Source: Sepioteuthis lessoniana
Lineage: Eukaryota; Mollusca; Cephalopoda; Myopsida; Loliginidae
Reading direction: 5' to 3'
Assembly (NCBI GenBank): GCA_963585895.1
Contig: OY757904.1
Location: 69,222,865-69,286,864, forward strand
DNA: 64,000 bases
The position numbers and the translations under genes are program-made. Of this stretch, positions 33,508 through 47,788 are shown one piece after another. The notes below the pieces were generated by a model. The model did no database searches, was not told where the DNA came from, and was given only the letters and a program-made list of their open reading frames with translations. Every line of letters begins with the position of its first letter. The first letter of the stretch is position 1.

Positions 33508-33610
33508 GAAAAAAGGAGGAAGACGACTTTCCAGCATTGAAGATAGCATTAACACATCAATACAATGACTTGAAGACTGCTAAGAAAAGCATGGAGAAAG
33601 AATGATTTCA

Positions 33611-34020
33611 GCCACCCAAAACAATGCTGACGATACGAGGACCAACAAAACAATAATAACCAGAAAACAAAACAAAAAAAAAATGGAAAGAAAAACTAGA
33701 CAATGAACGTTTTAAGCAACTAATAAGTAGTATCTCACACGAGAAAACATATTTGAATGAGAAACTGAATCTCTCCTAAAAGCAGCCCAAAAAAGAGCTA
33801 TAAAAACAATTATATGAAAGTAGCCACCCAAAACAATGCTGACGATACGAGGACCAACAAAACAATAATACCAAGAAAACAAAAAATGACAAGAAAAACT
33901 AGACTATAGACGTTTTAAGTGACTAATAAGCAGCATCTCACACGAGAAAACATAGTTGAATGAGAAACTGAATCTCTCCAAAAAGCAGCACAAAACAGAG
34001 CTATAAAAGCAATTATATGA
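33611..34020 (+). repeat. Tandem duplication, about 210-bp unit, in E6
   Basis: GCCACCCAAAACAATGCTGA starts both units, at 33611 and 33823 (period 212). The second unit ends near 34020 with AGCTATAAAAGCAATTATAT against AGCTATAAAAACAATTATAT in the first. The units differ by scattered substitutions and small indels, so the duplication is not recent. It repeats the segment just before the zinc knuckle. Confidence 0.92.
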
Positions 34021-34085
34021 ATGCAAGAATAGATAAGATCCAACAAAACAGTGAATGTAGATGTGGTTATGAAGCAAACATTCTC

Positions 34086-35299
34086 AAAGGGAAGACAAAG
34101 AGGACAACTACTCTGATCAAGAAAAACTTAAAATCACTTTACTACCGTAGCAGCTATAGACGGATATCGCAGTTACCTTATGATGTGGAAAATGATAAGC
34201 ACACAGATAACAGAAAAAATACGCTAATTACTGGTATGGCATGGAATAATCATGAAAGGAACAGAATTGGTGCTGCCAGGAAACAAGGGGAGGATGTGAC
34301 CTACTACATATAGATCTTCACATCCTTAGGATGGTTAAAGCTAGATTTTAAAAAAAAATCACTAGATGTAACATGGATTTATAACAAAGAAGTCTTTGAT
34401 ATAACCCTGTAAACTAGATTAATGCAATGCCTGAAAATGTACTAAATATTTGACATAGTCACAAACTTCATCACAAAAGCGATGGAAAGCAAGAATTTGA
34501 ATTAACTGCACGACAAGAAAACCTTTCAGAGGTGGAAACCCCAAGAGGCATCCTCAAGAGATTCTTACTCAGGCCTCAACTATTTTTATCGCAATGATAC
34601 CACTCACTTATATACTTAGGAAAATCTAAGGGAGCAAAAATTTACAAAATCATAAGAAAATATAAAGTGCCTTATGTTTATAGATGATATCAATATATTT
34701 CTCTAAAATAAAAATAAAAAGAACATGAAAAACTTCGACAATAAATACGAATATACAGCCAGGATATAGGAATAGAATCTGGGATTGAAAAATGGGCCAT
34801 TCTCACAATAAAAATGTGGAAAGAGAATCAACTGATGCAATAGGATTATCAAATCAAGAAAGTTTCGAAACACCTAAGAAAGGAAAATTACACTTGGGGG
34901 AAAAGAACTATGAAATTACAAAGGAATATTGGAAGCTGATACCATAAAACATGAAATAAAAAAAGAAGAACAAAAACAGTACCTTAGAGGAATAAAAAAA
35001 AACTTATCGAATCCTAATTTTGCGCTAAAAAGCGAGAAAAAAAATACTAAGCACATAATGCAACCAGTATCAGCCAAGGCAACGTTTGGTCAAACAGGAA
35101 AATAACACCAAACTAGAAAGCAGAAATCAGAAGAAACATGACTATGGATATTTCAAACGACAAACTAACAAGATATTACTTGAAAAGATATGGACAAGGC
35201 TAAAAAAGATTAAACCACAAAAGAAAAAAATGATTCTCTTTTACTAGAAGCACAAAATGAGCTCATAAAAACTAATATCAAAGGAAGTTAATAATATAC

Positions 35300-35300
<1 letters not shown>
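34086..35300 (+). pseudogene. R4/Dong-like LINE piece E7
   Basis: Directly downstream of E6 the RT region starts again: LHIDLHILRMVKARF-like sequence (about 34300-34345), then a GILKRF motif-B-side region, motif C as FIDD (34677-34688), YEYTARI and LEADTIKHEIKKEEQKQYLR (about 34935-34995). Further on come a weak thumb region and KRYGQG-like sequence to about 35290. No 3' tail or TAA tract is seen. It is heavily decayed, with stops throughout. Confidence 0.7.
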
Positions 35301-37086
<1,786 letters not shown>

Positions 37087-37485
37087 ATTATTATTCGGTC
37101 CAGTTAAACCGGAGTTGGGAGTAATTCCATCAGGACAAAAACAACAAACTTACCACAATGAGCACTTACATTTTCCTGGAAAAGAGCTCAATATAACTGA
37201 CATTAAAGGGCAACAATTTATCAAAGAAAAAACAAAAAACAGTCACATTAGGATTATTAATTTATTTCCATCCTGTTATAGGTATGATATAAATCAACCC
37301 CCCCCCAAAAAAAAACTAACAGGACTTCTTCAGATCTTATGGATAAAATACTTCAGAATAGACAAAGGAATGAAGTGTGGGAGGGTATAGAAGAGGGGTG
37401 AAGAGTTTTCTCCTCATTTAGCCCAATTCCGTCTTTTTAAAAGTTTATTGCCGGTTGGAATTATAGTAAATTAATTTTGCTTTTT

Positions 37486-37487
<2 letters not shown>
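37087..37487. other. Non-coding stretch, nothing recognised
   Basis: An open frame at 37115-37390 has no recognisable motif and low-complexity parts. Confidence 0.45.

Positions 37488-37540
<53 letters not shown>
37488..37540. repeat. (TA)n at the 3' end of RTE copy E
   Basis: Pure TA tract running directly into CATCATCATG, the complement of the RTE 3' end. Confidence 0.95.
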
Positions 37541-37542
<2 letters not shown>

Positions 37543-37985
37543 TCATCATGTCGCGCTGGTAGCACAGATATCTCTGACCCTCTCTCGCCACTCCTCCCCA
37601 TCGTTCATCGCCCCAGGCAGGTCTTCAGGACAACATCCCGTATCCTCACATAGCTGCTGAATGTATGTTCGTGCTGGTCGTCCTGCTTTTGCACGGCCAT
37701 GTGTGGGTGCCCATAAGTGTACATCTCTTATGAGTTCGTCCCTGCTTCTCCAGCAGTGTCCTACATGTCTGGTTCGTCTAACTTGAATAGTTTCCGTGAC
37801 AGGAGGCAGGTGGCCGTACAGTTGTGGGGTGTTGCCGCCAGGACTTGTTCAAGATTGCACGCAGCATTCTTGTGTAATTGCCGTCTAACTTCTTCTCCAG
37901 CCGTTTTAGTTAGCGTCCATTTAGTGCACCCATATAGCAGTATCGATGTGACCGCTGCCTGGAAGAAACTGCGTTATATATATTG
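37541..37985 (-). pseudogene. RTE-type LINE copy E, 3' end only
   Basis: On the minus strand the sequence runs from the YGCTKWTLTKTAGEE-like region to WRERVRDICATSAT-like residues and a CATGATGATG end at 37541. It corresponds to the last roughly 150 residues of the RTE protein, including PTHGRAKAGRPARTYIQQLC. It is among the better preserved RTE pieces here and very similar to copy G at 61672. Confidence 0.85.
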
Positions 37986-37989
37986 CTTT

Positions 37990-38511
<522 letters not shown>

Positions 38512-38775
38512 CAAACCCTACGCACCGGCAGGGTGTGACCATAATTCATTTTTAAACGTGGTTTAAGAGTTTTAAATCAGTTTTCCTTATAGACTGGTTG
38601 CCTAATCAAGGGTAAAGAATCAAGTTTTCCCTGCTATTTACCCATAGCCGGATGGAGAATTATTGGATTCCAATGCAATCATTGTTGTATTCTGAGGAAA
38701 CTGAATTCGTGTCTGCATGTCTATTTCCTATGACCATAACAATTACATGATTATGAAACTAAGAAATCGTTATAA
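38512..38775 (-). repeat. SINE family A, decayed copy
   Basis: On the minus strand: head near GGAAATAGACATGCAGACAC, central block with GAATCCAATAATTCTCCATC, then the tail and a TCACACCCTGCCGGTGCG-like end. The target duplication is not clear. Confidence 0.7.
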
Positions 38776-39176
38776 AATAGCCTTCCAACTTAAATCAGAA
38801 AAGTGGTCAAATACGAACAAGTAGAGCAGGATAAATAATTTAATAGATTGTTTTACACATTTTCACGTCAGTCTTATGAGGATAAGTTTCACGAATTTGT
38901 TAGAAATGCAGATTATCGACGAAAATTTGGGACCACATTGATTTTTCTCTATAAACTTAAACCAATGAATAATGCTTCTCATGTTTAAAGAAAACATTTA
39001 TCTATGTTTATATACAATAATGTAATAATCTAAACAAAAAGGAAGATATTAGTAATTTCAATTGATATAATCTTATAAATTATTTTCATCAAAAAATCAA
39101 CCCAAGCGTTTATTCCTGCAGAGCAAATTCTTAGCATCATATTCGGCAATTTGTCAAAATATGTTAGTAGGTTTTT
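38776..39176. other. Non-coding stretch, nothing recognised
   Basis: AT-rich; no gene or repeat seen. Confidence 0.5.
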
Positions 39177-39177
39177 T

Positions 39178-39800
39178 TTTTGTTAATTTGTTTTGATTTT
39201 ATGGCATATCACCAGGACACATAGCGTAACGGTTATAGGCGTTGGTTCTCTAAGCTTCTAAGAAGACTATCATCTAATGGCTGCAGGTTCAATCCTGACT
39301 GTAGATGAGTAACAATACAGGACTACTTAACACTTGTTACCGGTTATGGCTAACGAAATCAGAACAGGTGACACCCGTCGATTCAATATGGGACGTAGTT
39401 CGAAGTTCCGTGTAGGTTTCCGAGTTCGACAAACACCTGAAGAAGGATGGAGGAGATATCGGCCGAAACTTTGTGGAAATTGAAGACAATAGTCTGGAAA
39501 CCTCTTAATGATAAAAACCCAAATCCTTTTTCATATAAATAAGCAGCTATAATTCAAACAATTCATCTTAGCAAAAGTACGCATTTTAATTGTCAAAAAT
39601 ATTTATATTTCAAGCTATTCAGTTTATTCAAACAATTTTTTCAAACACTCCAGTTGAATATAAGTGTAGTTATATTTTTGTTTCCACACAGGTAAATATC
39701 AAAATAATTCTATTTCAAACATTCCAGTTTAGCGTAATTATAGTTTCAACGTCAAAAACAATTCTATTTGGAACAATTCAGTTTTGCATAAGCGTGGTCC
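39178..39800 (-). repeat. Family B long-form repeat, split by another SINE
   Basis: The tail side (GATTTTATGGCATATCACC, 39187-39206) and the subrepeat region (39540-39800, ATTCAGTTTATTCAAACAAT and relatives) flank the insertion at 39207-39528. The head side beyond the TA tract at 39826 is diverged. Confidence 0.65.
39207..39528 (+). repeat. tRNA-derived SINE, family F
   Basis: The head has A-box-like TAGCGTAACGGTTATAGGCG and B-box GGTTCAATCC (about 39287). The body contains CACCTGAAGAAGGATGGAGG and GGCCGAAACTTTGTGG and ends near AAAACCCAAATCC. It is inserted in family B. A weak CATATMA duplication may mark the ends. It is a single copy in this window, so the limits are soft. Confidence 0.6.
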
Positions 39801-39824
39801 ATATCATTCAATCATTATTTAACG

Positions 39825-39825
<1 letters not shown>

Positions 39826-39859
<34 letters not shown>
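39826..39859. repeat. (TA)n microsatellite
   Basis: Pure TA run. Confidence 0.95.
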
Positions 39860-39860
<1 letters not shown>

Positions 39861-40052
39861 TAAGATCTTATTATGGACTCCCTCGCCGATGCCGACCTAT
39901 AAGAAACAGTCCCTTCGAGGTTATGGACCTTTAGTCTAACTCATCAGCTAGGTTCTTTAGAATAGTGATGTTTCTTTATGGAACCCTCTCAGTTTTATGA
40001 TTAGAAAAAATAGAGGAAAGGTCGGGTAATGGTTATTGGGTTCACGAAATAA

Positions 40053-40095
<43 letters not shown>
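40053..40095. repeat. (TA)n microsatellite
   Basis: Pure TA run. Confidence 0.95.
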
Positions 40096-40098
<3 letters not shown>

Positions 40099-41645
40099 TT
40101 AGACTATTTTTATCTTTCATCTGCCAATATTTTTCCTAACAAATTATTAACATTAGCATTCGTCTCTAACTAGGATAAAAGGATCCACGATGTATTTGAG
40201 GGAAAAACTGGCATAGACCTCTCTTAAAAAATCGTTTTGAGAAGTAATGAAATAATAATCATAAATTGATTCCGAGCTACTCAAAAAAAGTCGTCGGTTT
40301 AAGGACTGTTGTTAGAAACTAATGAGACGTATTTCTTCGATAACATTTGCGTTAGCAATACTAACTGAAAATAAATTGATGAACGTTGACCTTTTAGACG
40401 TCGGAAAACATTCCGTCTCTACTTGTTTTATCGGTGGTCAGGAGGGATTTCTCCGAAGTGTATGTGTGTATGGGGTGGTGGTCAAAATTACATTCAGCTT
40501 AGTAATTGTTGACAATTACAAGTGTGTTCGATTACATTATTTTACATGGTGAAAACCCTGACAGAATATTAACTGATCAGTGATTATCTTGGAGATGAGG
40601 TAAAAATTTACTTATTCCTTGTTTGTTTTTTTTTGTTTCTTTTTTTCAAAAATTACATTCCGCTGTGTAATTATCGATCATTACAAGGCACTCTGGTTAA
40701 GTTTGCTACGAAAATATGGCATAGAATCAAAATCTGAATCATATTACAAGATTTGATGTGTCAGAAAAAATTAATTTCGACGCGGGTTTTTTTAGATTAA
40801 AGTTTTCCCTGGTAACAAGTTTTTCGATGAAATAGAAGATTTTTGAATGGCCAAAGGAAAAGAGAATATGAATCCCGTTTTGGTCGTCCTATCAGCTCGT
40901 GAAATGAGGAAGAAGCAGAAAATTGCAAGAAAATTGTTTAATCTGATTAATATTTGACTATCATAAAAGATGTGTTACGAATTAGAATTTATCAATTGAC
41001 TTTATCGAACACGACTCCTATTCTGAAAACTCTTAATCTGATCACTTTCTAGGCAAAAGCCGTCAATTCATATAAGAGTCACACTATCACAAAAGGGAGA
41101 TTCAATACTTGGCACCAAACATTTGCGAGCAAACTGAAACTAAAATCCTTACAAGTTTATTCTCTGTATTACCACGTGTTACATCTTCCAAGAATTTTTC
41201 TCGAGTGTAGAATGAAATCTGATTAGTGAAAACGATTGACTTTAATCATATTACCGGCTTTAATTCTTTTAACGTATTTCTCGCTTGAGTTTTGGCCTCG
41301 AAGAACATTCCTCTGAGAATACAACTTCTTAATTCAAGTGATCTGAGTTTTTGTAACTACGCCTGTTATAAAAAAAAATCAAAACTTATTTCTATTTGGT
41401 AACTACTGGGAACCTGCAACAGTGCAGGTACGAAAGGCAGAATAGGTTAAATAATTCTAACAATGTTTTCAAGAATGGGAATGACATCATAGATTGTAGA
41501 TTGCCTCAGAAGAAATCTATTCTGAGGGATACAAATGTGATAATGAAATTGTTGCTAATAACATTTTCACACAATCTCCTTACTTAACAGACCGCCCTCT
41601 GATAAAAGGTTTTCTGAAGCAACTATTTAATTTTTTCTGATATTT
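40096..41645. other. Non-coding stretch, nothing recognised
   Basis: Short frames (for example 40322-40552) show no motif that I can identify. Confidence 0.5.
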
Positions 41646-41649
41646 TAAA

Positions 41650-42228
41650 AAAGGTTGGTTGGTAGCTTGCTTGTTGCTTGGATTTTATAGCATATCAAAC
41701 TTTATTGGTTATTTAAAGCACAATCAATTTTTATACAAATAGTCAGTTCTATTTCAAACAATTCAGTTTAGCATGAGTACACAGTTTGTCAAAAACATTG
41801 CTATTTCAAGCTATTCAATTTAGTCAAACAATTCTAATTAACACTAGTCAGTTTAGTATAAGTATGGATTTTCTTCACACATAGTTAAATGCCAAAACAG
41901 TTCAATAGTAAACAATTCCTTTTAGCCTAAGCACAATTTTAAAGTTAAACACTGTTCTATTTCAAGCAGTTCAGTTTAGCATAAGAACACAGTTTAACTG
42001 TCAAAAATATTTCTCTATCAAGCTATTCAGGTTATTCAAATAGTTGAGTTGACATGGGCGCAATGGTAAGGGTACTCTGCATTCCCCAAAGCCCCAGCAT
42101 CACTGGAACCTCACCATTATATTGTTTAGTGTCGTATCTAGGATACTCGTTGGGGTGCGGGTCTTACCCCTCTGCAGAGATGCAGTTGGTGTATTCTACA
42201 GCCCTAGCCAACTGGGTAAGATATTTTA
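41650..42228 (-). repeat. Family B SINE-like repeat, long form
   Basis: Complementary orientation: tail (TTTTATAGCATATCAAACTT), several TTCTATTTCAAACAATTCAG-type subrepeats, the conserved block (GGGTACTCTGCATTCCCCAA) and the head (CTACAGCCCTAGCCAACTGG). It is the second near-complete long form after 29384-30010. Confidence 0.75.
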
Positions 42229-43575
42229 AGAAGTAGTAATGACACAGATGATTAGGTTTGAGCAATTGTTTTCTCTTTACTAAAACAACTTTAATACTTT
42301 GGAAAGAAGTATCATTGGTTTGAACCTGATCAATTTATCAGAAAAGTAATTTCAACGAATAAAATAACCTTTCGGTTTCTCAAAGATCCATGTAATGTGT
42401 AATTGGGAGAAAGACAATACATTTATTCCGGGACATTTTCAAACATAACACAGATTTAAAAGTCATGAATTTTAATTATTGTTCAATCTCATCTGTTCAA
42501 ACTTATTTTAGTCGTTTTATTTTAAAATTCAGTCGCCTAAACGTGACCCACCCGAAATAATCGAAATGTTTAGTTTTCAATGTTTTAAAATTTGTTTTCA
42601 GTTAAACTAATTAACTCCCGTTGTCTTTATCATATCATCCTTGGTTGTCGTCATTACAAGTTCAACAACCTTGCATGTTACATCAATGAAGAGTAGAAAG
42701 CAGATGACATTTGTTAACCTGGAATATGCTGATCATGATAACATGTCAGCCTCTATCTTCACACAAACCAAGAACACCCCCATCCCTTTAATTACTGACG
42801 ACGCCAAAGCGATTAATCTAACAAAGAAGAGTGAGCAATAAAAATAAATTGCTATAAAATAATCATTGCCGTTAGAAAATTCGTTTCTTTAATGTTCTTG
42901 TCAATGATTGTCAAAGGGTTTCTGCAGCAAATTTGGACATTTTAGTAAAGGCTCATTTTCTTAATCTTCACTGCCATTCTCCAAGGCAGTTGAACTAGGA
43001 ACGAATAAAACATGGCTCTTTGTTCAAAGCTTTCCTGAGAAGAAAACCATTTTTGTATTAATTTTTACAATATTAATTCATGGATTTTTCCGAAGGATAT
43101 TTAATTAAGAGTCCTTGTTATTTTCATTTTTTTTTTTTTGGTTTTACATTTTTAAAGTAATAAAAAATGTTTTCATTCGTTTTAAGTAGCAGAAAATCTT
43201 AAATAATTATCTTTAATTTCCATAATTTGGAATTTGAAACAGTATTGCTAACACTCACATCAATCTTTACGTTGCTTGGGCATTTTTTACACTGAGTAGA
43301 AAATTGACAAGAGTTTTTGAATATCTAAATGTGAATGTAAAATACTGTTCAGAAAGCCAATTTTATATGGTTTGAAAGAAAAGATGTAATTTCAACCTCC
43401 TTAATTAATCATATTTTTAAAATGGGATTTTTATGTTAAAATGATGTATGATATTTTTCTTGTTTTAACGGTAACTATTAAAAACAAGTAAAAAGAATAC
43501 TCTGAATAAATTTATATTCACGAATTAAAATGTTTGACTTTGAAATATGCCAATGAATAGGGTTATTTCTACATG
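42229..43575. other. Non-coding stretch with one unassigned frame
   Basis: A plus-strand frame at 42641-42841 (66 codons) has a balanced composition (for example FVNLEYADHDNMSASIFTQT) and follows a TTTTCAG that could be a splice acceptor at about 42595-42601. I do not recognise it. It may be chance, an exon or a repeat. Confidence 0.35.
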
Positions 43576-43577
<2 letters not shown>

Positions 43578-43638
<61 letters not shown>

Positions 43639-43639
43639 G

Positions 43640-43710
<71 letters not shown>

Positions 43711-43730
43711 TGTGTGTGTGTGTGTGTGTA
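43578..43730. repeat. (TA)n...(TA)n(GT)n microsatellite
   Basis: Two TA tracts separated by CAGT, followed by a GT tract. Confidence 0.95.
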
Positions 43731-43826
43731 TAAACAACTTATTCTGCTCCTAATTATAAGGTACTGCGTTTAACTGATCCTCTTATTATTAGCTATTGCG
43801 TTTAATTGATAAACAGATTTTTCTTT

Positions 43827-43828
<2 letters not shown>

Positions 43829-43887
<59 letters not shown>
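43829..43887. repeat. (TA)n microsatellite
   Basis: Pure TA run, abutting a family B fragment. Confidence 0.95.
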
Positions 43888-43889
<2 letters not shown>

Positions 43890-43960
43890 TATTACCCTCA
43901 GGTCCACTCTGATCCGAAGAGGTAATTCTAATGTCCATTTATAGGTGGCATAGATTTATG
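43888..43960 (+). repeat. Family B fragment
   Basis: GCTATTACCCTCAGGTCCAC followed by TCTGATCCGAAG matches the conserved block only. Confidence 0.5.
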
Positions 43961-45365
43961 TATAACTCATTCAATATGATAGTGTGCAAAAAAAAAGGGG
44001 GGCTAAACAAACAACAATTCGAAAATATATACATGAATGTACAATTCTCTAACTTTGAGGCATAAAATAATCCTCTATATGTTTACAGGCTGTCAGAAAT
44101 AATCAATTAATCTTTTCTTAATAGAAATGGGCCAAATAGATAAAAAATTTAAACCGGTTCAGGGAAATGATCGTACTATTCTAAACGTTATAGCCAGGGA
44201 GATTTACAACAATAAAGAGAAATATTGGCACAAGAAATGACAACGTAAAGCAGATAACAATGTCTCCGTAATTTGCTTTTGTTTCTTGCATAATTAAATA
44301 GTGATAATCTAATGTATTACGCAAAATGGTTTTCTGAATTCTGATGTTCTTTTGTATCTACTCGACTTTTTTTATTGTACAATCAATCAACTGTCGAAAT
44401 AAGCGCAAACATCTCTTCGAAACAATTCAAAAGTGTAGAAAATGACTGACACATTAAATTACTAATCGAGCTGCGTAAATACACACAATTTTTGTTCTCT
44501 TTCTCGACGCTGATATAATAATTTTGACGGGATAATTACTGACGATAAGAATGGATATATTACAAAAATACAAATTGAAGGAAATTATCTATATAACATG
44601 TCTAGCCTTCAAAATTTCCAGTTAAATGAAATTTACAGAAGAAAGGTTCTATTCTGAGAAAAAAAAAATAAGCGTAAACCGCAGAAGCTTTCGGATATCG
44701 TCACAACGAAAAGCTGCCAAAAGCAGGTGGTTAGTTTAAATAACGTCTCTGAAAAAATCTGGACGAAGAAACAAATGGTCCTATCTATGAGTTAAATAAA
44801 ACTTCTGCTGTTCTTCTGAAAGAGGGTTTTTTGACATTAAATTACCTACGAAGGTAAATATGGCATTAAACAACTGAATAAATGGTTGATATTACAGCGA
44901 GACAATGCCCGTTGTCATGGTCTACATGAGATGCGTCAAACGTGCATACGTCGGGGTTTGAACGGGATAATTCTGCAGTGAATTTTCTACATCTATCATC
45001 TCTTAGACACATGCATAAGCCTTCGAAATATTTCATATGGTCTCAGCAGTTAAGAGATAAATATGATCAATTTTTCAATTCTATCAATTGTTCTTCCGTT
45101 TTCTCGTACTCCTTGTCGTTTTTTTTTGTTTTTGCTGGTTCTTGTGTACTCTTTGAAGTACTCCAAATATCATCAGTATAACTGTCACATTCATATCTAA
45201 CAATTTCTTTTTTATCCATGGCTAGGTTCAGATATTTTCCCTGTTTCTCGCGTTCCTTTTTAAACTTGTGAATTCCAAACGTTTAAACGTATCTTAATTC
45301 TTCTTTGTTACAAGTAATCCTGGTCGTGAGGCCGGTATTGAATTATTTGTTTTACGTTAATATCT
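43961..45365. other. Non-coding stretch, nothing recognised
   Basis: A possible shared-tail remnant lies at about 44855-44895 (GGCATTAAACAACTG...GGTTGATATTAC). Otherwise I see nothing. Confidence 0.5.
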
Positions 45366-47500
45366 AAAGGAATTATAATAATAATTATGATTATTTACAA
45401 TTTTTCGACTTTTTCATACCAGCGTTAACCGATGGTTTCTCACTGGAGTTTGGGTGAAAACAAGTCACCTCAAGTGTCAGGGACTTCTCAGTATTCTAGC
45501 TGATCTCAGTAATGCTGTTGTTTGGATTTTCTCCACTCGTCCTCTTATTTCCAAATGCTCCAGTTCTTGTACTAATCCTTTACTGACAGTACCAACAGTT
45601 CCAAGCACAAACGGTGTCACTGTAACTTTCATATTTCACTAGTTTTTTCATATTCCCAAGCAAGGTCCATGTATTTATCCTTCTTTTAACTGTCTTTCAG
45701 TTTTACTCGGTGGTCAGCCAGGACAGCAAAATCCACAATTCGGCAAGTTTTCTTTTTTTTTTTGGCGATTATTAAAAGGAGGTGCCCGTGTTTATCGTCG
45801 TAGGAAATGAACACAGCGACATGAGTTCAAATCCTGGACTAGACTGATTGCATTTCACATAGCACTAATACCCTTGGGAAAAGTATGAATCCAGTTATTC
45901 TCCCTCCAGCTATGAGTATATAGTAGGATAGACTGATTTCTTCAGCCTTAGTGAGGCAAGTAGTCTAGGAGAAGGAAAACTCTAAATTCAAACCTGTTAA
46001 ATTGACCTTGTGTCATATCCGGCCCGAGCGGAGGGGTTGATGAATAGGATTATTAAAAGGTCTGGTTGTCTGGCTGAGATTAGATCATACGCTTGTATCT
46101 CAAAATCCCAGATAAGTTTCTTCATCTCATACTCAACGAGAGATTTCTTGGTTGTGTATATACCATTTGCTCACATGGTCAAATTTCAATTTTGGGCTCA
46201 ATTGCCCGTGGACCACTTTGCCCACCCTGTCATGTCTCGTCATATACTTTTTCTGTGCTTATTTGCTTATTATGTGATTAACCGTGGCTTCATTTATGGC
46301 TTTATTGGGTCTTTTGTACATTTGGGACAGATATTGGGAACATATACTAAGTTTTTTTGCAGTCAGTCCAGGCCATAGCTCGATTTTTCCGTCTCGCTTT
46401 ACTCTCGTTGAGGATGTGGTGATCAATGTAGAGTAGATCTCCTGGGCTTCTGGATCCTTTGCAGCACCTTTTCCTTTCCCAGGGGAGAGTCCGTAGTTTA
46501 TCAAATAGTAATAACTATCTGCCCTAATTTGTGTCGTTAGTAGGTTTCACAAAATCGGTAGGCACGTTATGGATCTATATTTGTTTGGAGTAGATGTTTG
46601 AGGAAATCTTTCTGGATCAGGGTCGTCTTTACTTTTACTCATCTAATTGGGTATCTCAGTTTTTTGTATGCATTCATTAATTTCGGTAGCCAGCTTGTGG
46701 TGGATGGTGATGAAAACTTTTAAACCCAAATCCGTGTTTGCCATTTAGGCATGAGTTTTTCCAGTTTGCTATTTTAAGTGTTGTTTTGAATACATCGAAG
46801 TGTATTTCTATTGAAAGACCTTCTTCGAGCATTCATGACTCATTTTCCATGTTGTTTATCCATTCAGCTTTTTTGTTGTGTTCTTTCCGTTCCCATATTT
46901 TGCTCCCAAATCAGTTTTGCCTTTTTTTTCATCCGGTTGTTCGCATGTCTTCATTGATTCTCCATCTACTCGCTGCAAGAAATTTCCTTCGTTGTTTTGG
47001 AATTATCTGTATTGTTCGATCTTCCCTCGGTATCTTTTTCGTCTTCCTTCTTTCGTCAATACTTTCTGACTAGTCTCTTCAAGTGGGATTTTTCGTTCTA
47101 CTTGACGAGCGTTTTACACTTCCTCCAGATATATTTCCGTCTTCTCTTATCTGCAATTCCAACCTGATTTCCAATCCGGGTTTTGATTTTCTCTTTATTT
47201 TTGGTCTATAAAGAAATCCCGATTTTTCCCAGGCTAATTTTCCCCCCTGCATACAATTGTGTAATTCCATGATTTTGTTTGTTGGGATGTTTGTAAAAAG
47301 GCGTTAATTTTTTCCGGTTTCCAACTTGAACGTTTTCCAGTTTTGGTTCCTGAGAGAAGGCAATGTGGTTTCTTTCTCTGACATAATTTTTTTCATGTTC
47401 TCTACATTCATTTTTTCTCCTCGGTTTAGTGTTTGTATCGTTGTATTTGTGGTGTTTTATCATTATTATTTAGTGTTTGCTTTAAAATCGAAGTTTCTGT
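45366..47500 (-). pseudogene. R4/Dong-like LINE piece E8, with N-terminal region
   Basis: On the minus strand, from high to low coordinates: a Lys/Arg-rich N-terminal region (about 47460-47080), an LEEGLSIEIHFDVFKTTLKI-like segment (about 46850-46790), RT fingers (GDLLYIDHHILNESKTRRKN, about 46440-46380), a join near 46290 skipping most of the RT, NHIISK with KKYMTRHDRVGK (about 46280-46210), then the endonuclease/C-terminal part and an ATAATTATTATAA tract at 45370-45390. A SINE A sits inside at 45780-46047. Stops and the deletion make it inactive. It is the only piece here showing the N-terminal side. Confidence 0.75.
45780..46047 (+). repeat. tRNA-derived SINE family A, full length, perfect target duplication
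   Basis: A 268-bp SINE with a B-box GAGTTCAAATCC, the central block AATACCCTTGGGAAAAGTAT, and a tail ending CCGAGCGGAGGGGTTGATGAATA-like. The 13-bp duplication GATTATTAAAAGG is perfect at 45767-45779 and 46048-46060. It interrupts LINE piece E8, and the LINE sequence resumes after it. Confidence 0.95.
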
Positions 47501-47788
47501 TTTTCCTGTATTTAGTGTCTCAGTTGCTCTATTAGTGGTCTGTTGATATGTTTCCCAATATATTTTTTGGTAGATTTCCTATATCTCAAGGTTACAAATC
47601 ATGCCTTTCTTTATTATTGCCCTAACCTGGTCCGCGAGTCTTTTTTTTGTGTGTGTGTGTTTTTTTAGATATATAAAAATCCTGTCCAAATATCCTAAAC
47701 CGAGTTTCTTCATTTAAATATCAGATACCATGCAGCGAAGATTTGTTCCTCATCCTACCCAGCCGGCTGGTATACATGTTTTTACTAT
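47501..47788. other. Spacer between E8 and E9
   Basis: T-rich with a short GT run at 47648-47660; it may be further decayed LINE sequence, but I cannot align it. Confidence 0.4.

Larger units (their letters stand above)
31131..34085 (+). pseudogene. R4/Dong-like LINE piece E6, with nested insertions
   Basis: This is the longest member of the array. It shows RT sequence (LMYIDQHILNKNKTRQKNQA at about 31297-31357; TMKTWRVELTAGGKSLTEAK at about 31465-31525), a motif C changed from YMDD to YMAD (31661-31672) and VRIYSQDTRMAFG (about 31725). An RTE copy interrupts it at about 31875-33062. It resumes with YLKRTR..., ALHPRDD, a short RTE fragment, SSIEDSINTSIQ, a tandemly duplicated segment (33611-34020) and a zinc-knuckle remnant QQNSECRCG (about 34040-34066). 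It is inactive. Confidence 0.8.

Noticed and set aside
39425-39485. Hammerhead-ribozyme-like CTGAAGA ... CGAAAC
   Set aside because: The two core strings are present, but I cannot draw the required stem II and the stem III/cleavage-site arrangement; the sequence lies within a SINE body.
46010-47535. Plus-strand hydrophobic frames that could be membrane proteins
   Set aside because: They are the complement of A-rich, Lys-rich LINE coding sequence (element E8), which yields Phe/Leu/Ser-rich antisense frames.
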